Positions 34,242 to 44,219 of a DNA stretch of 64,000 nt are shown one piece after another. Source of the DNA: Flavobacterium caeni (GTDB lineage: Bacteria; Bacteroidota; Bacteroidia; Flavobacteriales; Flavobacteriaceae); the NCBI RefSeq assembly GCF_900101895.1, contig NZ_FMVF01000003.1, forward strand, positions 177,258 to 241,257. Direction: 5' to 3'. The first letter of the stretch is position 1. Each line of letters starts with the position of its first letter. A program made the position numbers and the translations under genes. Under the pieces are notes generated by a model. It made no database searches, was not told the origin of the DNA, and saw only the letters and a program-made list of their open reading frames with translations.

Positions 34242-35414
34242 ATGGAAAGAATTTTTAACGACACCCAAGTGGCCTTTGCACTCAAGAGCGATACCGAACT
34301 CGACCGTGCCTATTTTTTGTTCAAGATGATCGCCAACGAACCGCTGGTTCGCATCGGGACGGCGGTGACCAACTTTGCGATCAAGGCGCATTTGCCCGTA
34401 GAAGGACTCATCCGCGCGACGGTGTTCGACCATTTTTGCGGTGGCGTGAACGAAGACGACTGTTTGCCCGTGGTCGATAAAATGTTTACCAAGGGCGTTT
34501 CGTCGGTACTCGACTATTCGGTCGAAGGCAAGGAAGAAGAGGCGCAATTCGACGCGGCGCTTGCCATGACACTCAAGACCGTCGATTTTGCGGCCGAACG
34601 CCAGGCCATCCCGTTTGCAGTGTTCAAGCCTACGGGATTCGGTCGTTTTGATTTGTATCAGAAAGTAAGCGAACAAAGACGCCTCACCAAGGACGAAGAA
34701 GTCGAATGGGCGCGTGTGATCGAACGCTTCGACATCGTGTGCAGGACGGCGCAGCAAAAAAACGTGGCGCTGCTCATCGACGCCGAGGAAAGCTGGATGC
34801 AGGATGCCGCCGACGACATCGTAGACGACATGATGCGCAAATACAACAAAGAGAAAGCCATCGTGTTCAACACACTTCAAATGTACCGCCACGACCGTAT
34901 GGAATACCTCGAGCGTTTGTACGGGCAAGCCAAGACCGAGGGCTTTTACATTGGGATGAAGATCGTGCGCGGTGCCTACATGGAAAAAGAAAACAAGCGC
35001 GCCGAGGAAAAAGAATACCCGACCCCGATTTGCGAATCCAAGGAAGCGACCGACATCAACTACGACACAGCTGTACAGTATATGGCCGACCACCTCGACC
35101 GCATGGCCATTTTTGCCGGGACACACAACGAGGAGAGCTCCTATAAATTGATCGACATCATGGCGCAAAAAGGCATCGCCAAAAACGACGCGCGCGTGTG
35201 GTTCGGGCAGTTGTACGGCATGAGCGACAACATCAGCTACAACCTTGCACAGCACGGCTACAACGTGGCCAAGTACTTGCCTTTTGGGCCCGTGCGCGAT
35301 GTGATGCCGTACCTGATCAGAAGGGCAGAGGAGAACACCTCGGTGGCAGGGCAAACCAGCCGTGAACTTACATTGCTTAAAACCGAACGAGACAGACGCA
35401 AGGCAAAAAGCTAA
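34242..35414 (+). CDS. Proline dehydrogenase (monofunctional, FAD-dependent)
   Basis: A 390-residue FAD enzyme oxidising proline to pyrroline-5-carboxylate, feeding electrons to the quinone pool. The TIM-barrel motifs are present: FAVFKPTGFGRFD, LLIDAEESWMQ, IVFNTLQMYRHDR, KIVRGAYMEKE and the flavin/substrate signature GTHNEES near residue 298. PYLIRRAEENTS near the end is the canonical substrate-binding RR motif. It is the stand-alone form, lacking the P5C dehydrogenase half of PutA. A promoter box and a terminator bracket it, so it is monocistronic. Confidence 0.93.
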   Translation: MERIFNDTQVAFALKSDTELDRAYFLFKMIANEPLVRIGTAVTNFAIKAHLPVEGLIRATVFDHFCGGVNEDDCLPVVDKMFTKGVSSVLDYSVEGKEEEAQFDAALAMTLKTVDFAAERQAIPFAVFKPTGFGRFDLYQKVSEQRRLTKDEEVEWARVIERFDIVCRTAQQKNVALLIDAEESWMQDAADDIVDDMMRKYNKEKAIVFNTLQMYRHDRMEYLERLYGQAKTEGFYIGMKIVRGAYMEKENKRAEEKEYPTPICESKEATDINYDTAVQYMADHLDRMAIFAGTHNEESSYKLIDIMAQKGIAKNDARVWFGQLYGMSDNISYNLAQHGYNVAKYLPFGPVRDVMPYLIRRAEENTSVAGQTSRELTLLKTERDRRKAKS

Positions 35415-35434
35415 CCTGTTGTAAACGATAAAGT

Positions 35435-35463
35435 AAACCCGGCCGTTTGGTCGGGTTTTTTTG
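35435..35463 (+). terminator. Terminator after proline dehydrogenase
   Basis: AAACCCGGCC-GTTT-GGTCGGGTTT stem-loop followed by a T-run. The rest of the gap to 35696 is AT-rich; a CGACGA/TCGTCG inverted repeat at about 35651-35675 is the only other structure seen. Confidence 0.85.
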
Positions 35464-35696
35464 TACTTACTTGTTATAAAGTGACTTGAATTTTCGTGTT
35501 AATGTGTTAAATTATAGGTTATTCATGCGGTTTGTTAGCAAGATTGTTGTCAAATGTGTAATTGTAATCTAAAATATTTTATATTGCCTCCGTAATACGA
35601 TGATACTCAGTGAAAAAACTTACATTTTTTTACTGATGTCGCAAATACGACGATATAAAGTGTATTTCGTCGGTGTTTTACCCCAAAAACTAGAAC

Positions 35697-36098
35697 ATGA
35701 AGCAAACATTACTCGCTGTATTAGGTCTCCTATTTTTCTCTTTTGCGACGACAGGTCCATACACCGCCGCGCAATTCGAAGGTTTTGTCCGTGAAGTATT
35801 TGCCGATCAGGCCGATGCGCTGGTTTTTTCAAATCCATCGAACAGGCGCGCCTTACTCGAAGATTTCTTGTCGCGCGTAGCGGTCGAAAACCATCCCGAA
35901 CTCAAAGGCAAAAAGTTTGCGCTTTTGTCTGAACTCGCCTTACAGAACAAGTACAACAAGGGGCTTTCGCGCGATGCGGTGTGCGATCCCAAGACTTTCA
36001 ATCCGCTCAAGTACCATTTTCCGATGTCGTCCAAAAAGCGGGAAATCTATAGGTTCGACAACACCGATTTCCTGATCATCATCAACCCAGTTAAATAG
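35697..36098 (+). CDS. Small secreted protein upstream of T9SS giant protein
   Basis: A 133-residue exported protein with signal peptide MKQTLLAVLGLLFFSFATTG. The mature part is helical at first (AAQFEGFVREVFADQADAL), then ends in KREIYRFDNTDFLIIINPVK, a beta hairpin. I recognise it only as a conserved Flavobacteria-type protein of unknown function. Its stop lies 2 bp before the ATG of the giant protein, so the two genes form an operon and the small protein may assist or accompany it (inferred). Confidence 0.7.
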   Translation: MKQTLLAVLGLLFFSFATTGPYTAAQFEGFVREVFADQADALVFSNPSNRRALLEDFLSRVAVENHPELKGKKFALLSELALQNKYNKGLSRDAVCDPKTFNPLKYHFPMSSKKREIYRFDNTDFLIIINPVK

Positions 36099-36100
36099 CC

Positions 36101-39100
36101 ATGAAAAAACTATTCCTACTGGTTTCGCTGATTTCCTTCGGGCTGCAGGCCCAGGTGTACAACATGCAGAACGGCTCGGTCACTACATGCTCGGGTACTT
36201 TTTACGATTCGGGTGGGGCGGCCGGCGATTATGGAATTTTAGAAACGTATCAAATGACATTCTGCCCGCCATCGGCAGGAAGTTACATCCAACTGAATTT
36301 TACGCAGTTCGATATCGAAGGCCAGCCCTTTGACTACATGACCATTTACAACGGACCGAACACCTCGGGTACTATCATTGGCACTTACGGAGATACCGCG
36401 CCTGCGGGTTGCGACGTGATTGCGTCAAGCCATGCCTCGGGTTGTATCACGGTAGTGTTTGTGTCGGATGGCAGCATCGAATATTCGGGCTGGGCGGCGA
36501 CCATTTCCTGTACGAACACACCGGGCGGCGTTCCGATTCCGATACCCAGCAATGCCGTTTGTAGCGGCGCTTCGCCGTTTTGTGCCGATGCAGGGCCACT
36601 CGAATTTCCCAACATCCAGGACGGATGCGCGGCCGATGCTCCTGCCGATGTGACCACTTACACTTGTTTGTTTACAGCGCCCAACCCGGCCTGGTATTTT
36701 CTCGAGGTCGACATTCCGGGCAACATCAACCTCGAAATAGAACAAACCACAGGACCCAACGGAACGGGTACCGGACTCGATGTCGACTATGCCATTTGGG
36801 GACCGTTCTCGAATGCGGCCGCGGCCTGCGCCGATTTTACGCAAGGTACGTGCGCGGGCGATCATTTGTGCTTTGGGAATGTAATCGATTGCAGCTACGA
36901 CCCAGCAGCCATCGAAACCGCGACGATCCCCAATGCGCAAGTAGGGCAGATTTATATGGTGTTGATCACCAATTTTGACGGCGATCCCGGGTACATTTCC
37001 ATGACCCAAACCAATGCCGGATCGCCCGGCGCTGGATCGACCGATTGTTCGATTGTTTGTCCGACGTTCGCGGGAACCAATCCCACCACATGCGGCGGCA
37101 CCAACGGAAGCATTGCCATTTCTGGACTCGATTCCAATACCAACTACACCGTCAGTTACCTCGACGACGGCACGCCATCTACGGCCAACGTGACCAGCAA
37201 CGCAGCCGGAGTGGCCGTCATCACCGGATTGAACGCCGGAAACTACACCAACCTGGCCACCAATTATGTGGGTTGTACGGCGGCTTTTGGTTCGGTGGTC
37301 TTGACCTCGACGACCGCGCCTACGGCTTCGATCAGTTACCCGGCAGGGCCGTATTGCAATTCGAGTGCGGTCATGCAAAACGTGACGCTCACTGGAACCG
37401 GAAGCTTTACGGGGGGCACCTACAGTTCGGCGGCCGGATTGAGTTTGAGCCCCACCACGGGTGCGATCAATCCAGCAGCTTCGACCGCAGGAACCTATAC
37501 CGTGACCTATACCATCGCGGCGTCGGGCGGATGCCCACAAGTGACCGCAACGGCGTCGGTGACCATTTCAGGCACCGGTACGGCCAGTATTGCCTACGCA
37601 GGGCCTTATTGTACGTCGACCGCGGTTGTACAAAATCCTACACTCACGGGTACGGGCGCTTTTACGGGTGGCACTTACACATCCACGGTTGGCTTGAACA
37701 TCAATGCGTCGACGGGGGCGGTGAATCCTTCGCTTTCGACAGCGGGAACGTACACCGTCACCTATTCCATTGCTGCATCGGGCGGTTGTCCGGCGATTAC
37801 GGCTACGGCACCGGTCACGATTTCGGCGCCTGCAACGGCAAATATCGCTTACGCAAGTCCTTTTTGTACTTCGAACGCGACGGCGCAAAACCCGACGCTC
37901 ACAGGTACCGGCAGTTATACCGGCGGTACGTATTCGTCTACGGCGGGCTTGAGTATCAACGCCACCACTGGTGCGATCAACGCCTCGTTGTCTACCGCGG
38001 GAACATATACGGTTACCTATTCGATTGCGGCGGCGGGTGGATGTCCTGCGGTGAACGCGACGGCATCGGTCACTATTTCAGCGCCCGCAACGGCCAACAT
38101 CGCCTATACAAGTCCTTATTGTACCTCCGATGCGACGGCGCAAAACCCAACGCTCACGGGTACGGGTAGTTATACAGGCGGGACATATTCGTCTACGGCA
38201 GGACTGAGCATCAATGCTGCCACGGGTGCGATCAACGCTTCGTTGTCGACGGCGGGAACTTATACGGTGACCTATTCGATTACGGCAGCGGGCGGATGCC
38301 CTGCGGTAAATGCGACCGCATCGGTCACGATTTCGGCACCTGCAACGGCAACCATCGTTTATACAAGTCCTTATTGCACATCCGATGCAACGGCGCAAAA
38401 CCCGACGCTCACCGGTACGGGAAGCTATACGGGTGGGACGTATTCGTCTACGGCAGGGCTGAGCATCAACGCCATCACGGGCGCGATTAACGCCTCGTTG
38501 TCGACCGCAGGAACGTATACGGTAACCTATTCGATTGCCGCGGCGGGTGGATGTCCCGCAGTGAACGCGACGGCTTCGGTCACGATTTCTGCACCCGCAA
38601 CGGCCAACATCGTCTATACGGGACCTTATTGTACATCGGATGCAACGGCGCAAAACCCGACGCTCACGGGTACGGGAAGCTATACAGGCGGGGCATATTC
38701 GTCTACGGCTGGACTGAGTATCAACGCCACCACGGGTGCGATCAACGCCTCGTTGTCGACAGCAGGAACGTATACGGTGACCTATTCGATTGCCGCGGCG
38801 GGTGGATGTCCTGCGGTGAACGCGACGGCATTGGTCACGATTTCTGCACCAGCGACGGCCAACATCGCCTATACAGGTCCTTATTGTACATCGGATGCGA
38901 CGGCGCAAAACCCGACGCTCACGGGCACGGGTAGTTATACGGGCGGGACGTATTCGTCGACGGCCGGCTTGAGCATCAACGCGGCCACGGGTGCAATCAA
39001 CGCTTCGTTGTCTACCGCGGGAACGTATACGGTGACCTATTCGATTGCGGCGACGGGCGGATGTCCTGCGGTAAACGTGACGGCATCGGTTACTATTTCT

Positions 39101-42100
39101 GCACCCGCGACCGCAAGCATTACGTACACCGACCCTTTTTGCGCAACCGATACGACCTTGCAATCGGTAACATTGACCGGGACTGGAAGCTTTGCGGGCG
39201 GTAGCTTCAGCGCACCTGCGGGATTGTCTATCAACGCAACCAACGGCGCCATCAATCCTTCGCTTTCAACGGTAGGAACCCATACTGTAACCTATACCAT
39301 TTTGGCCTCGGGAGGTTGTTCGGTTGTAACGGCTACAACGTCGGTGACCATTTCTGCCGCGCCTACGGCCAGCATCAGTTATGCTTCGCCGTTTTGTACC
39401 GCCGATACCACGTTACACACGCCAACGATAACCGGGGCAGGAGGGAGCTTCAGCGCGCCTGCGGGGTTACAGATCGATCCGGGCACAGGGGCTATCGATG
39501 CCTCGTTGTCGACCGCGGGAACGTATACGGTGACCTATTCGATTGCGGCATCGGGCAGTTGTCCTGCCGTCAGCGCAACGACTTTGGTGACCATTGAGAC
39601 ACCGCCAACGGCCAACATCAGTTACATCGGGCCTTTTTGTGTGTCGGACACCAACACCTACTTGCCAACGCTAAGCGGAACCGGATCGTATACCGGCGGT
39701 ACTTTTAGCGCGCCACCCGGCTTGAGCATCAATGCCGCGACCGGCGCCATCAACCCTTCGCTTTCAACGGTAGGGACGTATCAAGTGGTGTACACCATTC
39801 CTGCTTCGGGCAGTTGCTTGGCTTCTAATGTGAATACCTCGGTGACGATCGACCCGTCACCCACGGCGGCCCTCGGTTACAGTGGCCCTTTCTGTGCATC
39901 CGATACCACACTTTATGGGCCTACCTTGACCGGAACAGGTTCTTTTACGGGCGGGACTTACAGCGCACCGGCAGGACTCAGCATCAACGGTGCGACGGGT
40001 GACATCAACCCTTCGCTATCGACCGCCGGAAGCTATACGGTAACCTATACCATCCCAGCCTCGGGCAGTTGCCCCGCGGGTACTGCGGTTGCTTCGGTAG
40101 TGGTTTCGGCACCGCCGACGGCCAACATTGTGTACGGTGGGCCTTACTGCGCATCTGATGCCAGTACGCATTTGCCGACACTTACGGGTACAGGTGCGTT
40201 TACAGGCGGCAACTACTCGGCGGGCGCAGGACTGACGATAAATGCAACGACGGGTGCCATCGATCCGTCTTTGTCGACCGTAGGAAACTACACCGTGACC
40301 TATACCGTGGCGGCTTTTGGTAGTTGCCCGGCGACGGTGGCCAACGCCTCGGTGGTTATCGTGGCGGCACCTACCGCGGCGCTGTCTTATACGGGACCAT
40401 TTTGCGCATCGGACACCAATACCTATTTGCCGATACTCACCGGAACAGGAGCATTTACGGGCGGTACGTTCAGTGCGTCTTTGGGATTACAGCTCGATGC
40501 CAATACGGGTGCGATCGACCCATCGTTGTCGACCGCAGGTAGTTACATTGTTACCTATATTGTTCCCGGCACGGGCGGCTGTGCACCATCCAACGTGACG
40601 GCATCGGTAACGATCGAAGCGCCACCAACGACGACACTCGGTTATGCCGGACCATTTTGTACGTCCGACAGTATTTTATATCCGCCGACCCTCACCGGAA
40701 CGGGTGCGTTTGGCGGCGGTATCTTTGGGGCACCATCGGGATTGGCGATGAATACCACGACAGGTGACATCAATCCTTCGTTGTCTACACCGGGAACCTA
40801 TACCGTGACCTATACGATTCCGGTAGCGGGGAGTTGCCCATCGACCAACGTGACGACATCGGTGGTGATTGCCGCACCGGCAAGCGCGACCCTCGATTAT
40901 GCCGATCCATTCTGTGGTTCTGATACTTCGCTGCAAGCCCCGTCACTCACGGGGACAGGTTCATTTACCGCGGGAACATACGCCGCTCCGGCAGGACTCC
41001 AGATTGATACGACTACGGGGATGATCGACGCTTCGTTGTCTACGCCGGGCACCTACACGGTGTCTTATACGATTGCCGCTTCGGGCAGCTGTCCGATGGT
41101 CGTGGCCACTACCAATGTTGTGGTTGAAGCACCGCCTACGGCCACCATCAGTTACGAAGGGCCGTTTTGCGCCACCGACCCTACGGTTTACAGTCCATCG
41201 ATCAGCGGAACGGGCGCGTTTTCTGGCGGTGTCTTCAGCGCGCCGTCTGGGCTCGACCTCCATCCGGTTACAGGCGCCATCAACCCTTCGCTGTCGACCG
41301 TGGGCAATTATACGGTGAGTTATGCGATTCCTGCATCGGGCAGTTGTCCGTCGACGAGTGTCACCACAACAGTCAACATTACGCCACCGCCGACGGCCCA
41401 TATCGTCTACAATACGCCTTTTTGCTCGAGTGATTCAGTAGCCCAAGCCGTCACGTTGACCGGTACAGGTATTTTTACGGGCGGTACGTTTTCTTCGTCG
41501 GCAGGACTTTTGATCAACAGTACTACCGGCGACATCCAAGCCAATCTTTCGCAACCGGGCACCTATACCGTGACCTATACGTCCCCGCCAAGCAACGGCT
41601 GCCTTGCGGTAACGGCCACTGCTTCTATAGCCATCGAAGCGTTGCCGACTGCAACCATCGGCTATGCGGGCAGCCCGTTCTGTCAATCCGAAACCATTGC
41701 GCAGCCGGTAACGCTTTCGGGAACAGGAAATTATACAGGAGGTGTGTTCAGCGCGAGCTTTGGCGCGGGCATCGATCCGGTTACGGGCGCGGTCACGCCA
41801 TCGCTTATCGCTGCAGGGATGCATACGATTACCTATACGGTTCCAGCAAGTGGGCCTTGTCCAGCGGTGGTCGTTCAAACGCAAATCGTCGTCACGGCAT
41901 TGCCTACGGTTAGCATCGTTTACAACGGACCGTTTTGTGATTCTGAAAGTAATCTGCAGCCGGTTGTCATCAATGGTACAGGTGCGTTTACAGGCGGCAT
42001 TTTTAGCGCGTCTTCTGGGCTGAGCCTGAACACCAGCAGCGGTGCCATCAATCCGTCGCTTTCGACACCGGGCACTTATACCGTGACCTACACTACGCTG

Positions 42101-44188
42101 GCCTCGGGAGGATGCGCGGCTGTTTCGGCATCGACATCGGTGACCATTACCGAACTTCCGACGGCAACCTTAAGTTATGCAGGGCCGCTTTGCGTGTCGA
42201 ACAATATTCCGCAAGCCGTTGCGCTGTCAGGAACAGGGAATTATACAGGCGGTACCTTCAGCGGTACGACGGGGCTGAATATCAACACGGCCACGGGTGC
42301 CATCAATCCGTCGCTTTCGACGACGGGCAGCCATACCGTAACGTATACCATTGCGGCGTTTGGCGGTTGCGGGGTAGTGACGGCCACGACATCGGTTTTG
42401 ATCAATGCGTTGCCGACGGTGGTTATTTCGTACAACGGTCCTTTTTGTACCGACAGCTCCGCTTTGCAAAATGTGGTGATCTCGGGAACGGGCAGTTTCA
42501 CAGGTGGAATTTTTAGCACGACGGCTGGGCTTAACCTCAACGCCTCGACGGGTGCCATCAACCCATCGTTATCGACGGCGGGCAGTTATACCGTTACCTA
42601 TACGATTCCAGCTTCGGCAGGATGTACATCGGTAGTGGCCACGGCCACGGTAACCATTACCGAACTGCCCACCGTAACCATGGCCTATCCCAACACGCCG
42701 TACTGTACCAATTTGACTTCGGCGCAATCGATCAGCCTGACCGGTACAGCGGCTTATCTTGGTGGTACATTTTTGTCTACGCCAGGACTCAGTTTGAATA
42801 CGGCGACCGGCGCTATCAACCCGTCGGGCAGTATGCCGGGCACGTATGTGGTGAGTTACACCACGTTGGCTTCGGGGAATTGTCCTTCGGTCATCGCAAG
42901 CACTTCGGTCACCATTACCGAGATGCCGACGGCCACTATTGCCTACGACGGACCTTATTGTACAACGGTTACCGCGGCGCAAGCGGTGCAACTCTCGGGA
43001 ACCGCCCATTACAGCGGCGGGGTTTTCTCGGCGGGTGCGGGGTTGAGCATCAACGCGACCACCGGTGGTATTCGTCCGTGGTTAAGTACACCCGGCACAT
43101 ACACGGTGACGTATGCGATGCCTGCATTGGGCGGATGTTCACCTGCGCCCGTATCGACTACGGTGACGATCAACGCCACGCCAGTAGCCGTAGCCACGCC
43201 AAACGGCGGCGCGATTTGTACCGACGATACGACCAACATCAGTCTAACGAGTGATGTTCCCGGAACAACCTATGTATGGACCGTGACCCAAAACAACGTC
43301 AGCGGCGCGACCGATGGCAACGGACCATCGATTTCACAGACCTTGGCCGCAACGGGAACTTCGGCGGGAACGGTGACCTACACGGTGGTTCCGACATCTC
43401 CCGCGGGCTGTGTCGGCCAGCCACTTTTGGTGACGGTGACGGTACATCCGCTGCCCGAACCGCACCTGGTTTCAGGCGTCATTTGCCGCAACCCGACCAC
43501 AGGCGTGGTCATGAGGAGCTATGTGCTCGACGCCGGACTGAGCGATGCCGACCACGATTTTGTATGGTCGCACAACACCGCGACGATCCCGGGGGCCACG
43601 GCCAGCACCTATGAAGCGATGGAAGAAGGACAGTATACCGTGGTAGCGACCAACATTCATACGGGTTGCGTGTCGTATCCTGTAGATACTTCGGTGTTCG
43701 AAACCGAGGTGGCCGAAGTGGCTATTATTTCCGGTAATGAAGCGTTCATCGACAATCCGGTGATCACGATCACGGTGATCGGTTCGGGCGATTACGAATA
43801 CCAACTCGACAACGGGGCTTATCAACGTTCGAACGTATTTACGGGACTCACCTTGGGCGAACACACCATCCATGTGCGCGACCAGGACGATTGTACCGAC
43901 ATCACGCAAACCTTTACCGTCATCGGTTATCCGAAATTCTTTACGCCCAACCACGATGGTTACAACGATACCTGGAACATCAGCGCCTTGGCCGATCAAC
44001 GCACTTCGAAGATTTCGATTTTTGATCGCTACGGCAAGCTGCTCAAGCAAATCAGCCCGGGCGGCGAAGGTTGGGACGGCACGCTCAACGGTTATCCGCT
44101 GCCGGCCACCGATTACTGGTTTGTCGTCGAATATCTGGATCAGCAAATACGAAGGGAATTCAAGGCGCACTTCGCGCTCAAACGATAA
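36101..44188 (+). CDS. Giant T9SS-secreted adhesin: CUB-like domain, 23 tandem 85-residue repeats, CHU_C sorting domain
   Basis: A 2695-residue surface protein. Layout: signal peptide (1-17, ending LQAQ), CUB-like domain (about 25-135, TCSGTFYDSGG to WAATISC), and a region with the NPAWYFLEVD / DVDYAIWGPF pattern common in Flavobacteria cargo (about 150-310). Twenty-three tandem repeats of about 85 residues follow (about 407-2355), each with a YCTSDATAQ-like Cys segment, LTGTGSYTGGTYS and STAGTYTVTYSI. Then come a PKD/Ig-like part (VWTVTQNN) and a gliding-motility-associated C-terminal domain (FFTPNHDGYNDTWNI, FDRYGKLL), the type B T9SS signal. Repeats 3-7 are nearly identical in DNA. Likely role: adhesion or biofilm matrix. 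Confidence 0.92.
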   Translation: MKKLFLLVSLISFGLQAQVYNMQNGSVTTCSGTFYDSGGAAGDYGILETYQMTFCPPSAGSYIQLNFTQFDIEGQPFDYMTIYNGPNTSGTIIGTYGDTAPAGCDVIASSHASGCITVVFVSDGSIEYSGWAATISCTNTPGGVPIPIPSNAVCSGASPFCADAGPLEFPNIQDGCAADAPADVTTYTCLFTAPNPAWYFLEVDIPGNINLEIEQTTGPNGTGTGLDVDYAIWGPFSNAAAACADFTQGTCAGDHLCFGNVIDCSYDPAAIETATIPNAQVGQIYMVLITNFDGDPGYISMTQTNAGSPGAGSTDCSIVCPTFAGTNPTTCGGTNGSIAISGLDSNTNYTVSYLDDGTPSTANVTSNAAGVAVITGLNAGNYTNLATNYVGCTAAFGSVVLTSTTAPTASISYPAGPYCNSSAVMQNVTLTGTGSFTGGTYSSAAGLSLSPTTGAINPAASTAGTYTVTYTIAASGGCPQVTATASVTISGTGTASIAYAGPYCTSTAVVQNPTLTGTGAFTGGTYTSTVGLNINASTGAVNPSLSTAGTYTVTYSIAASGGCPAITATAPVTISAPATANIAYASPFCTSNATAQNPTLTGTGSYTGGTYSSTAGLSINATTGAINASLSTAGTYTVTYSIAAAGGCPAVNATASVTISAPATANIAYTSPYCTSDATAQNPTLTGTGSYTGGTYSSTAGLSINAATGAINASLSTAGTYTVTYSITAAGGCPAVNATASVTISAPATATIVYTSPYCTSDATAQNPTLTGTGSYTGGTYSSTAGLSINAITGAINASLSTAGTYTVTYSIAAAGGCPAVNATASVTISAPATANIVYTGPYCTSDATAQNPTLTGTGSYTGGAYSSTAGLSINATTGAINASLSTAGTYTVTYSIAAAGGCPAVNATALVTISAPATANIAYTGPYCTSDATAQNPTLTGTGSYTGGTYSSTAGLSINAATGAINASLSTAGTYTVTYSIAATGGCPAVNVTASVTISAPATASITYTDPFCATDTTLQSVTLTGTGSFAGGSFSAPAGLSINATNGAINPSLSTVGTHTVTYTILASGGCSVVTATTSVTISAAPTASISYASPFCTADTTLHTPTITGAGGSFSAPAGLQIDPGTGAIDASLSTAGTYTVTYSIAASGSCPAVSATTLVTIETPPTANISYIGPFCVSDTNTYLPTLSGTGSYTGGTFSAPPGLSINAATGAINPSLSTVGTYQVVYTIPASGSCLASNVNTSVTIDPSPTAALGYSGPFCASDTTLYGPTLTGTGSFTGGTYSAPAGLSINGATGDINPSLSTAGSYTVTYTIPASGSCPAGTAVASVVVSAPPTANIVYGGPYCASDASTHLPTLTGTGAFTGGNYSAGAGLTINATTGAIDPSLSTVGNYTVTYTVAAFGSCPATVANASVVIVAAPTAALSYTGPFCASDTNTYLPILTGTGAFTGGTFSASLGLQLDANTGAIDPSLSTAGSYIVTYIVPGTGGCAPSNVTASVTIEAPPTTTLGYAGPFCTSDSILYPPTLTGTGAFGGGIFGAPSGLAMNTTTGDINPSLSTPGTYTVTYTIPVAGSCPSTNVTTSVVIAAPASATLDYADPFCGSDTSLQAPSLTGTGSFTAGTYAAPAGLQIDTTTGMIDASLSTPGTYTVSYTIAASGSCPMVVATTNVVVEAPPTATISYEGPFCATDPTVYSPSISGTGAFSGGVFSAPSGLDLHPVTGAINPSLSTVGNYTVSYAIPASGSCPSTSVTTTVNITPPPTAHIVYNTPFCSSDSVAQAVTLTGTGIFTGGTFSSSAGLLINSTTGDIQANLSQPGTYTVTYTSPPSNGCLAVTATASIAIEALPTATIGYAGSPFCQSETIAQPVTLSGTGNYTGGVFSASFGAGIDPVTGAVTPSLIAAGMHTITYTVPASGPCPAVVVQTQIVVTALPTVSIVYNGPFCDSESNLQPVVINGTGAFTGGIFSASSGLSLNTSSGAINPSLSTPGTYTVTYTTLASGGCAAVSASTSVTITELPTATLSYAGPLCVSNNIPQAVALSGTGNYTGGTFSGTTGLNINTATGAINPSLSTTGSHTVTYTIAAFGGCGVVTATTSVLINALPTVVISYNGPFCTDSSALQNVVISGTGSFTGGIFSTTAGLNLNASTGAINPSLSTAGSYTVTYTIPASAGCTSVVATATVTITELPTVTMAYPNTPYCTNLTSAQSISLTGTAAYLGGTFLSTPGLSLNTATGAINPSGSMPGTYVVSYTTLASGNCPSVIASTSVTITEMPTATIAYDGPYCTTVTAAQAVQLSGTAHYSGGVFSAGAGLSINATTGGIRPWLSTPGTYTVTYAMPALGGCSPAPVSTTVTINATPVAVATPNGGAICTDDTTNISLTSDVPGTTYVWTVTQNNVSGATDGNGPSISQTLAATGTSAGTVTYTVVPTSPAGCVGQPLLVTVTVHPLPEPHLVSGVICRNPTTGVVMRSYVLDAGLSDADHDFVWSHNTATIPGATASTYEAMEEGQYTVVATNIHTGCVSYPVDTSVFETEVAEVAIISGNEAFIDNPVITITVIGSGDYEYQLDNGAYQRSNVFTGLTLGEHTIHVRDQDDCTDITQTFTVIGYPKFFTPNHDGYNDTWNISALADQRTSKISIFDRYGKLLKQISPGGEGWDGTLNGYPLPATDYWFVVEYLDQQIRREFKAHFALKR
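37320..43170 (+). repeat. 23 tandem 255-bp coding repeats
   Basis: Period measured from ATACAAGTCC at 38106 and 38361, exactly 255 bp. Units 3-7 (about 37,840-39,100) are the most alike; later units are divergent, with a Ser/Asp-rich version (CASDTxxY) in units 10-17. Confidence 0.85.
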
Positions 44189-44193
44189 AAATC

Positions 44194-44219
44194 AAAGCTG
44201 CCTTAGGGTGGCTTTTTTT
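44194..44219 (+). terminator. Terminator after giant protein gene
   Basis: AAGCTGCC-TTAG-GGTGGCTT stem (two G-T pairs) followed by a T-run. It overlaps the last codon of the convergent ABC transporter gene. Confidence 0.75.

Noticed and set aside
35464..35696. Possible small RNA or tRNA in the gap before the small secreted gene
   Set aside because: No cloverleaf, no clear promoter-terminator pair; only a weak CGACGA/TCGTCG inverted repeat.
36425..37540. 371-codon minus frame in the second giant gene
   Set aside because: Antisense shadow of the N-terminal part of the T9SS protein.
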